Source of the DNA: HGM04593 sp964485215
Lineage (GTDB): Bacteria; Bacteroidota; Bacteroidia; Bacteroidales; Bacteroidaceae
NCBI GenBank assembly: GCA_964485215.1
Contig: CAZAIM010000025.1
Coordinates: 1 to 23,821, forward strand
Direction: 5' to 3'
DNA: 23,821 bases
This document shows positions 9,660 through 15,308 of the stretch, piece by piece. A model generated the notes under the pieces. The model was not told where the DNA came from and ran no database searches. It saw nothing but the letters and a program-made list of their open reading frames with translations. The position numbers and the translations under genes were made by a program. Position 1 is the stretch's first letter, and every line of letters begins with the position of its first letter.

Positions 9660-9679
9660 TGTTTACGGAACAAAATGCC

Positions 9680-9687
9680 TATATTTG
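9680..9687 (+). promoter_or_regulatory. Probable -7 element of the rho promoter
   Basis: TATATTTG matches the Bacteroidota -7 consensus TAnnTTTG. No convincing -33 TTTG lies 19-21 bases upstream. Transcription from about 9695 would give a ~110-base leader before the rho start codon. Confidence 0.45.
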
Positions 9688-9805
9688 CATTGTATTTATC
9701 GGGTTTCCTTTAACTGAGGGGCCTTCAATCAATTTATTACATTCTTTTTTTAGATTTCAATCAGGTGACAAATCCGTTCAGGATTGGACTGCCACACATC
9801 AATTT

Positions 9806-11761
9806 ATGTATCATATTGAACAATTAAGGAGCAAGGAGATTGCCGATTTGCAGTCAATTGCTCAAGATTTAGGAATCAAAGGCATTAAATCTCTGGATAG
9901 GGATTCGTTGATTTATCGTATTCTTGACGGGCAGGCTATGCAGAACAGCAAGAGCGGTGCGCCGGCAGTGGTAAAAGAGGAAAACAGAATGAATCGTCGC
10001 GAGCATCGTCGTCATCGCATACATTCCGATGCACCTAACAAGGTTTATTCGGCAAGTGGCGAAACCGCTGTCAAGCATGAGAACACTTCTGCTGCTAAGC
10101 CTGTTAAAGAGGTTTCTGCCGCAGTGGAGACGAAGACGGTCGCTGTCGACGTTCATGAGGAACCTGCTGTAGCCCAAACAGCTGCACCACTCAATGAAGA
10201 GCAGCCCAAACAGCCAAAGAAACGTGGTCGTAAACCAAAGGCAGAGACAGTAGCTAACGAAACTGCCCAGGAAACAAAGGCTGAAACCGAAGTCCCGGCA
10301 GCAACAATAGAGACAGCAACTGTAGAAACTGTTGCCGAGGAGGCTGCTACACCAAAGAAGCGCGGACGCAAGCCAAAGATCAAGAAGGAAGAGACGGTTC
10401 TCCCGGTACAGCCCGAAGAGCAGCCCGAGCCGGTTGTTCAGGAGGTGTCGGAGGAGAGTGCCGGTGAGGCTTTTGTTGCTATAGAGGATTTGCCTACAGA
10501 TTCCAAGGAACTTCCGGCTGAGCTTGTGGACAAGTTCGAGAAGAATGGCAAGGAGCATAAGCGCAACGACAAGAACCAGCGTAAGCAGAACGGCGACAAA
10601 CAGCAGATCGAAGAAAAGCAGCCTGCAAAGCCACAGTACGACTTTGCCGATGTATTGCGAGTGGAGGGCGTGCTTGAGATTATGCCCGATAATTACGGCT
10701 TCCTCCGTTCCTCCGATTACAATTATCTTGCATCGCCCGATGACGTATATGTATCGCAATCGCAAATAAAGCTATATGGCCTTAAGACCGGTGACGTTGT
10801 TGAGGGTATCATACGCCCGGCAGCGGCCGGCGAGAAATATTTCCCGCTTGTAAAGGTTAACCGTATAAACGGAGCGTCGCCCGACCTTGTGCGAGACCGT
10901 GTTTCGTTCGATAACCTGACACCGCTCTTCCCCGAGGAAAAATTTACTCTTTGCAGCGGCAGTTACGACAACCTTTCGGCGCGTGTGGTAGACCTCTTCT
11001 CACCAATCGGCAAGGGACAGCGAGGTCTCATTGTTGCACAGCCTAAAACCGGTAAGACTATGCTGCTCAAGGATATAGCTAATGCTATTGCAGCAAATCA
11101 TCCCGAAGCATATATGATTATGCTGCTCATTGACGAACGTCCCGAGGAGGTTACCGACATGGCACGTTCGGTAAATGCCGAGGTTATTGCCTCTACATTC
11201 GACGAACCGGCTGAACGTCATGTTAAAATTGCCGGTATTGTGCTTGAGCGCGCAAAGCGTATGGTTGAATGTGGTCACGACGTTGTCATTTTCCTCGATT
11301 CGATAACACGTCTTGCGCGTGCCTATAATACGGTTTCGCCAGCATCGGGCAAGGTGCTTTCGGGCGGTGTCGATGCCAATGCCTTGCACAAACCCAAACG
11401 TTTCTTTGGCGCGGCGCGTAACATAGAGAACGGCGGTTCGCTCACTATCATCGCAACAGCCCTCATTGATACCGGTTCAAAGATGGACGAGGTTATTTTT
11501 GAGGAGTTCAAGGGTACCGGCAATATGGAGCTGCAGCTCGACCGTTCACTTGCCAACAAACGTATATTCCCGGCTGTTAACATTATAGCTTCTTCTACTC
11601 GTCGTGATGACCTGTTGCTCGACCGACAGACGCTCGACCGTATGTGGATACTCCGCAAATATCTTGCCGATATGACCTCTTTGGAGGCCATGGAGTTCGT
11701 TAAGGATCGTCTTGAAAGGACAAAGGATAATGAGGAGTTTCTTATGAGCATGAATTCATGA
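9806..11761 (+). CDS. rho: Transcription termination factor Rho with large disordered insertion
   Basis: The 651-residue protein is much longer than E. coli Rho (419). Residues 1-45 are the Rho N-terminal helix-extended-loop-helix domain (IADLQSIAQDLGI). Residues about 48-275 are a low-complexity, Ala/Glu/Lys/Pro-rich insertion with two AT-hook-like blocks, KKRGRKPK, at 138-145 and 184-191. The cold-shock-type RNA-binding domain follows (GVLEIMPDNYGFLRS), then the RecA-type ATPase with Walker A QPKTGKT (Lys417), Walker B VVIFLDS and the conserved GGSLTIIATALIDTGSKMDEVIFEEF region. Rho is an RNA-dependent ATPase/translocase that ends transcription. Long disordered insertions are known in Bacteroides Rho, where published work links one to phase separation and gut fitness. 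It appears monocistronic. Confidence 0.97.
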   Translation: MYHIEQLRSKEIADLQSIAQDLGIKGIKSLDRDSLIYRILDGQAMQNSKSGAPAVVKEENRMNRREHRRHRIHSDAPNKVYSASGETAVKHENTSAAKPVKEVSAAVETKTVAVDVHEEPAVAQTAAPLNEEQPKQPKKRGRKPKAETVANETAQETKAETEVPAATIETATVETVAEEAATPKKRGRKPKIKKEETVLPVQPEEQPEPVVQEVSEESAGEAFVAIEDLPTDSKELPAELVDKFEKNGKEHKRNDKNQRKQNGDKQQIEEKQPAKPQYDFADVLRVEGVLEIMPDNYGFLRSSDYNYLASPDDVYVSQSQIKLYGLKTGDVVEGIIRPAAAGEKYFPLVKVNRINGASPDLVRDRVSFDNLTPLFPEEKFTLCSGSYDNLSARVVDLFSPIGKGQRGLIVAQPKTGKTMLLKDIANAIAANHPEAYMIMLLIDERPEEVTDMARSVNAEVIASTFDEPAERHVKIAGIVLERAKRMVECGHDVVIFLDSITRLARAYNTVSPASGKVLSGGVDANALHKPKRFFGAARNIENGGSLTIIATALIDTGSKMDEVIFEEFKGTGNMELQLDRSLANKRIFPAVNIIASSTRRDDLLLDRQTLDRMWILRKYLADMTSLEAMEFVKDRLERTKDNEEFLMSMNS

Positions 11762-11805
11762 TTTGAAATGAATAAAAACAAACATACGCGTTATATAATT
11801 GATGA

Positions 11806-11850
11806 AATGAGGGTGACCCAAAAGAAAAAGGGTTACCTTCATTGTTTTTA
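11806..11850 (+). terminator. Intrinsic terminator of rho
   Basis: As plus-strand RNA, 11806-11819 pairs with 11830-11843 over 14 uninterrupted pairs (two are G-U) around an A-rich 10-base loop, followed by gttttta. The G-U pairs would be A-C mismatches on the other strand, so the hairpin is built for plus-strand RNA. It lies 45 bases after the rho stop. Its left arm contains gagggtgacccaaaa, which recurs exactly at 12687-12701. Confidence 0.75.
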
Positions 11851-11868
11851 CAGACAGCATATGTTTTT

Positions 11869-11900
11869 TTTGATTTTTTTGAATAATATTCGTATGTTTG
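11869..11900 (+). promoter_or_regulatory. Bacteroidota-type promoter upstream of the palindromic island
   Basis: TTTG at 11869-11872, a spacer of 20 bases, then TATGTTTG at 11893-11900: an exact match to TTTG-N19/21-TAnnTTTG. Transcription would start near 11907 and run into the palindromic repeat and the small secreted-protein gene, giving a leader of about 330 bases if there is no termination or processing. Confidence 0.65.
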
Positions 11901-11936
11901 CAGCATAAACATAAAATTTATTGCCTATGAAGCATA

Positions 11937-12154
11937 GCGTATAATTCAATACGCACATTTTAGACATATTGGAAAAGCGTTTTAGCTTTATTCTTTTGCT
12001 TTGGAAGTTTGGCGACTAAAAAAAGACAAAAAAGAATAACGGTTGAGATGCTCGTGCCTATGGCGCGGGCTTTTAGTTGTTCTTTTGTCGAGGTTACGCC
12101 AAACACCCCAAAGCAAGGATATACTAATTGTTCTGCGCTTTTTTTTGTGCGTAT
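11937..12154. repeat. Long multi-arm imperfect palindrome (possible structured RNA or interspersed repeat)
   Basis: Nested complementary arms are visible: 11949-11957 with 12146-12154 (atacgcaca), 11973-11979 with 12136-12142, 11996-12004 with 12108-12116 (ttgctttgg), 12007-12014 with 12097-12104 (gtttggcg), 12015-12021 with 12071-12077, and a central 9-pair stem 12050-12058 / 12062-12070 with a 3-base loop. There is also a local hairpin, 11937-11942 with 11949-11954, that competes for the same bases as the outermost arm. A minus-strand 71-codon frame crosses the element but reads as a by-product. It may be an interspersed repeat of Bacteroidales or the structured leader of the downstream gene. 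This is what fills most of the rho-to-small-gene gap. Confidence 0.6.
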
Positions 12155-12233
12155 AAGTGAGATGTTAAGGAACAACGGAGCGACCTGAAAAGCCGGTAAG
12201 TGAGTAGGGGGAATAATTTAAATTTTGAATAAG

Positions 12234-12644
12234 ATGAAAAAGATTATTTTGATAATATTGTTGGCACTTCTTACATTTAGTGTTTCTTATGCATATGCTG
12301 ATGGTAGAAGAAGTTGTTCTGTGTATAACAACGCAGATTATACTGCGGAATTACTAAATGGTTCAACAATGGCACAAGCAAATAAAGATGGAAGAATATT
12401 CGTTTCTGTCAAGGTAAGTGGCCCTCAAATATCTTCATACAGAAATGGTTCTTTAAAAGTTCAAGTATATGTAAATGCCATTGATAGAACATCGAAGACT
12501 GTAGCAGGAACTGGTGATAAAACTATATATGTCAAAGATTCTCCATATTCTTCTTCAGCATCTGGATCTGAATCCATAACGATTGAAGGTTTAACACCAA
12601 ATGTATATTATGAAATTAGTATTGATAATGCAACATGTAACTAA
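12234..12644 (+). CDS. Small secreted protein of unknown function, single beta-sandwich-like domain
   Basis: I choose the ATG at 12234 (136 residues); an in-frame TTG at 12225 adds three residues. A clear signal peptide (MKK, hydrophobic residues 4-17, likely cleavage after AYA at 20-22) is not followed by a lipobox Cys. The mature part has only two Cys, 28 and 135, near its two ends and suited to one disulfide. Alternating hydrophobic strands and a final ITIEGLTPNVYYEISI resemble a fibronectin-III or Ig-like fold. The gene is clearly AT-richer than the neighbouring operons (AGA, ATA and AAT codons are frequent), and it is flanked by a palindromic repeat and a MITE-like element, so recent acquisition is likely. 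I do not recognise the family. Confidence 0.72.
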   Translation: MKKIILIILLALLTFSVSYAYADGRRSCSVYNNADYTAELLNGSTMAQANKDGRIFVSVKVSGPQISSYRNGSLKVQVYVNAIDRTSKTVAGTGDKTIYVKDSPYSSSASGSESITIEGLTPNVYYEISIDNATCN

Positions 12645-12684
12645 TTGATAACAATAACAATTTAACGTAAGTTAGATTATAAGA

Positions 12685-12787
12685 AAGAGGGTGACCCAAA
12701 AAGCCCGTTATTTGAACAATCAACCCTGTTAGAGCATATTCTAGCAGGGTTGTGTTCTTTGTAAAATGACTTTCTGGTCACCCTCTT
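12685..12787. mobile_element. MITE-like element with 12-base terminal inverted repeats
   Basis: The ends aagagggtgacc (12685-12696) and ggtcaccctctt (12776-12787) are exact reverse complements. Inside lies a second inverted repeat, aaccctgttaga (12722-12733) against tctagcagggtt (12740-12751), complementary with one G-U pair. At about 103 bases it has no room for a protein. No clear target-site duplication is seen at either edge. The element could also act as a transcription terminator between the converging small secreted-protein gene and the DUF3127 gene. The terminal sequence reminds me of insertion-sequence ends in Bacteroidota, but no transposase is present here. Confidence 0.55.
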
Positions 12788-12802
12788 AGGTAAGCAATAT
12801 TG

Positions 12803-12850
12803 CATAAACAAGATGCAGGCTCCCGCCTAAAAGGTGTGAGCCAGCATCTT
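12803..12850 (-). terminator. Intrinsic terminator of the DUF3127 gene
   Basis: A 13-base stem (12810-12822 with 12838-12850; aagatgc-a-ggctc against gagcc-a-gcatctt, one A-A mismatch) is extended inside by GCCT/AGGT pairs. On the minus strand it is followed by a T-rich stretch (gtttatg). It lies 24 bases beyond the stop of the minus-strand gene. It may also stop plus-strand transcription. Confidence 0.75.
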
Positions 12851-12873
12851 TGTACAATTATTCCTATGCGTTC

Positions 12874-13248
12874 TTAGAACGGAAGGTCGTCGGGGTCGTT
12901 TGCTGCCTTGCTGAAATCGGGGACTTCTACCTTAGGCGCGTTGATTGCCGGTGCCTCTGTCTGCATTGGAGGAATTGCGCTGCCTCTCTCTACCTTCCAG
13001 GCACGGATGTCGTTGTACCAGCGACCGTTGTATTCGCGTGCGTTGATGTCGAACGACACAGTGAGTTCATCGCCTGCCTGAATATTGAACTGTGCTATCT
13101 TGTCAGCACCGAATACGTTGAAACATAGTTTCTTGGGGTATTGCTCATGGGTTTCGAGAACGTATTCCTGTGTTTTCCACTCGTTTCCTGTCTTTGAAAT
13201 GCCGCCTCTCTCGGGGAGCACTGCAATAATTTTACCTGTAATTTCCAT
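12874..13248 (-). CDS. DUF3127 family protein (SSB-like OB fold)
   Basis: The 124-residue product starts at the ATG complementary to 13246-13248. The frame is open for 22 more codons upstream, but those cover the promoter region and the family begins at MEITGKIIAVLPERGG. The body (YVLETHEQYPKKLCFNVFGA, GDELTVSFDINAREYNGRWY, IRAWKVER) follows an oligonucleotide-binding-fold pattern resembling a compact single-stranded-DNA-binding protein. The tail is disordered and ends in DPDDLPF, an acidic-hydrophobic tip like the SSB C-terminal peptide that recruits partner proteins. Its place divergent from dnaN fits a nucleic-acid role, but the family's function is not established. The hairpin just beyond its stop is its terminator. 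Confidence 0.88.
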   Translation of the reverse strand: MEITGKIIAVLPERGGISKTGNEWKTQEYVLETHEQYPKKLCFNVFGADKIAQFNIQAGDELTVSFDINAREYNGRWYNDIRAWKVERGSAIPPMQTEAPAINAPKVEVPDFSKAANDPDDLPF

Positions 13249-13269
13249 AATTGTCTTCAAATTCGGTGG

Positions 13270-13301
13270 CGAAAATAGTTCTTTTCTGTACGAAAAACAA
13301 T
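13270..13301 (-). promoter_or_regulatory. Probable promoter of the DUF3127 gene
   Basis: Read on the minus strand: ATTG (plus 13298-13301), a 20-base spacer, then TATTTTCG (plus 13270-13277), one mismatch from each part of TTTG-N20-TAnnTTTG. It leaves a short leader before the ATG at 13248 and supports that start over the longer open frame. Confidence 0.5.
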
Positions 13302-13316
13302 TTTTTCTGCCCATTT

Positions 13317-13348
13317 TTTGCTATGTTTAATATATAGTTTTATCTTTG
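13317..13348 (+). promoter_or_regulatory. Promoter of the dnaN operon
   Basis: TTTG at 13317-13320, a 20-base spacer, and TATCTTTG at 13341-13348 match the Bacteroidota primary sigma consensus exactly. The start site should fall near 13355, so the roughly 50-base leader begins at or just inside a GC-only hairpin (cgcgc gtgt gcgcg, 13356-13369). Confidence 0.75.
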
Positions 13349-13404
13349 TAGTTAGCGCGCGTGTGCGCGAATGAAATTGTCTAATCAAATAAAAACGTTA
13401 TATT

Positions 13405-14529
13405 ATGAATTTTACAGTATCAAGTTCATTGCTTTCGTCTCGTTTGCAGACTATCAGCCGTGTAATCAATTCAAAGAATACTATTCCGGCATTGGATTGT
13501 ATTCTGTTTGAGCTGGTGAACAACAAGCTTACCTTGACGGCTTCTGACCCCGACAACACTCTGAATACTTCGCTGGAGGTTGTTGATTGTTCCGAGGATT
13601 TCAGTTTTGCAATATCTTCAAAGATTCTCATCGATTCGCTGAAGGAGATTTCTGAGCAGCCAATCCGTTTTGAGGTCAAGAGGGAGACCTTGGAGATAAC
13701 AATCTATTATCTCAACGGCAAGTATAGCCTTGTGGGACAGAATGCCGACGAGTATCCTTCGGCTGCGGTGCTTGGTGAAGATGCTGTTGCAATATCTGTT
13801 CCAACAAAGGTGCTTTCAAGCGGAATCTCCTGCTCTTTGTTTGCTGCGGCCGATGATGAAGTGCGCCCGGTTATGTGTGGTGTCTATTTCGACTTCACAC
13901 CCGAGAGTATAACACTTGTTGCGTCTGATGGCCATAAACTGGTACGTTGCCGCGACTATTCTGTTACAGGTGCTGAAAAGTCGGCGTTCATCCTTCCAAA
14001 GAAACCGGCAACACTCCTGAAGAATCTTCTCGGTAAGGAGGAGCAGGAGCAGGTTGCAGTTGAGTTCGATGGCCGTTTCGCTATTTTTGATATGGGTGAC
14101 TACAGGCTTGTTTGCCGTCTTTTCAACGGACGCTATCCTAACTACAATTCTGTGATTCCGCAGAATAACCCTCACAAGCTCACTGTCGACCGTGCAGCAA
14201 TGATAAGCACTCTGCGCCGTGTGGCAATCTTCTCGTCACAGGTAAGCCTTATCAAGCTTCATCTTGAGGAAAACAAGGTGGTCATTTCTGCTCAGGATAC
14301 AGATTTCTCTACTTCGGCCGAGGAGAGCATTGCTTGCAGCTACGATGGCGCAACGATGAATATAGGCTTCCGTGCATCGTTCCTCATCGATATTCTCAAC
14401 AATATACCAGGGCAGGATGTCGTTGTTGAACTTGCCGACCCGTCACGCGCCGGTGTTATCGTTCCTGCCGAGCAGGTTGACAAGCAGGAACTGCTTATGT
14501 TGTTGATGCCAATGATGCTGACCGAATAG
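13405..14529 (+). CDS. dnaN: DNA polymerase III beta subunit (sliding clamp)
   Basis: The 374-residue length is typical of beta clamps. The sequence shows the three-fold repeated clamp fold: N-terminal MNFTVSSSLLSSRLQTISRVI and LDCILFEL, a central domain with RPVMCGVYFDF and LVASDGHKLVR, and a C-terminal domain with LKLH-type IKLHLEENKVVISAQ. The C-terminus ends LLMLLMPMMLTE, equivalent to the MPMR-type hydrophobic tail that helps form the partner-binding pocket. The protein dimerises into a ring on DNA and tethers polymerase III. It is the first gene of a seven-gene tight operon and is followed after 2 bases by a proofreading-type exonuclease. Confidence 0.98.
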   Translation: MNFTVSSSLLSSRLQTISRVINSKNTIPALDCILFELVNNKLTLTASDPDNTLNTSLEVVDCSEDFSFAISSKILIDSLKEISEQPIRFEVKRETLEITIYYLNGKYSLVGQNADEYPSAAVLGEDAVAISVPTKVLSSGISCSLFAAADDEVRPVMCGVYFDFTPESITLVASDGHKLVRCRDYSVTGAEKSAFILPKKPATLLKNLLGKEEQEQVAVEFDGRFAIFDMGDYRLVCRLFNGRYPNYNSVIPQNNPHKLTVDRAAMISTLRRVAIFSSQVSLIKLHLEENKVVISAQDTDFSTSAEESIACSYDGATMNIGFRASFLIDILNNIPGQDVVVELADPSRAGVIVPAEQVDKQELLMLLMPMMLTE

Positions 14530-14531
14530 TT

Positions 14532-15299
14532 ATGAAACTTAATCTTAAAAAACCGATAATATTCTTTGACCTTGAGACTACGGGTACCGACATTTCAAAG
14601 GATCGTATAGTGGAGATATGCTACATTAAGGTTTATCCCGATGGTCGCGAGGTTGAGTATATCAGGCGTGTGAACCCCGGGGTACACATTCCTGAGGCTG
14701 CTTCGGCTGTTCATGGCATATATGACGAGGATGTCAAGGATGCTCCGTTGTTCAAAGAGGTGGCACGGGAGATTGCTAATGAGTTTGAGGGGTGCGACAT
14801 TGCCGGTTTCAACAGTAACCGTTTCGACCTGCCATTGCTTGCCGAGGAGTTCCTCAGGGCGCAGGTAGATATAGATTTGTCGCGTCACAATGCAATTGAC
14901 GTACAGGTACTTTACCACAAACGTGAGCCAAGAACTTTGGCCGCAGCCCACAAGTTTTATTGCGGTTCTGAGTTTGACAATGCTCATAGCGCGCTTGCCG
15001 ATACTCGTGCTACGTACAATGTGCTGAAGGCTCAGCTCGACTATTATGATGACCTCGAGAATGATATGGAAACTCTTTCCAAAGAATCTTCGTTTACGAA
15101 CAATGTCGATTTTGCGGGACGTATCGTGTATGATGCTGACGGAAGAGAGGTCTTCAATTTCGGCAAATACAAGGGAATGCCGGTTGATGCGGTCCTTGAC
15201 CGCGACCCGGGCTATTACGGCTGGATGATGAATGGCGATTTTCCGCTTAACACAAAGCAGGTTCTTACAAGAATAAAGCTTCGTGGGTTAAAAAAATAA
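14532..15299 (+). CDS. DnaQ-like DEDDh 3'-5' exonuclease with ExoX-type C-terminus
   Basis: The 255-residue protein carries a full DEDDh exonuclease active site: Asp13 and Glu15 in FFDLETTG, Asp99 in FNSNRFDLPLL, His152 and Asp157 in HSALADTRAT. Residues about 205-250 (VFNFGKYKGMPVD, GYYGWMM, TKQVLTRIKL) form the small C-terminal domain seen in exodeoxyribonuclease X-like proteins. It removes nucleotides from 3' ends, and the position 2 bases behind dnaN suggests a role in replication proofreading (epsilon-like) or repair. A PolIII epsilon assignment is not certain, because a separate dnaQ or PHP-domain proofreading may exist elsewhere in the genome. Confidence 0.93.
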   Translation: MKLNLKKPIIFFDLETTGTDISKDRIVEICYIKVYPDGREVEYIRRVNPGVHIPEAASAVHGIYDEDVKDAPLFKEVAREIANEFEGCDIAGFNSNRFDLPLLAEEFLRAQVDIDLSRHNAIDVQVLYHKREPRTLAAAHKFYCGSEFDNAHSALADTRATYNVLKAQLDYYDDLENDMETLSKESSFTNNVDFAGRIVYDADGREVFNFGKYKGMPVDAVLDRDPGYYGWMMNGDFPLNTKQVLTRIKLRGLKK

Positions 15300-15308
15300 T
15301 AGCTACAA

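Larger units (their letters stand above)
11762..12233. other. 472-base gene-free interval: terminator, promoter, palindromic repeat
   Basis: From left to right it holds the rho terminator, a T-rich stretch with a consensus promoter, a five-codon micro-frame (ATG 11926, stop TAA 11941-11943, MKHSV) and the long palindrome. No credible protein gene is seen. The last ~80 bases before the small secreted-protein gene show no further feature. Confidence 0.6.

Noticed and set aside
9869..10765. 298-codon minus-strand open frame opposite rho
   Set aside because: It lies antisense to the low-complexity Rho insertion; its Leu/Cys-rich content is the mirror of Glu/Ala/Lys codons on the real strand.
11960..12175. 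71-codon minus-strand frame across the palindromic island as a protein gene
   Set aside because: It coincides with the inverted-repeat arms, has no promoter or coding-like composition, and its residues follow from the repeat sequence; better explained as a by-product of the palindrome.
11809..12701. CRISPR-like direct repeats from the two gagggtgacccaaaa copies
   Set aside because: Only two copies, 878 bases apart, with no regular spacers.
12850..13128. Plus-strand frame opposite the DUF3127 gene
   Set aside because: Wholly antisense to a recognised gene and starts within its terminator hairpin.
13249..13314. N-terminal 22-codon extension of the DUF3127 protein
   Set aside because: It covers the predicted promoter elements and does not resemble the family, which starts at MEITGKI.
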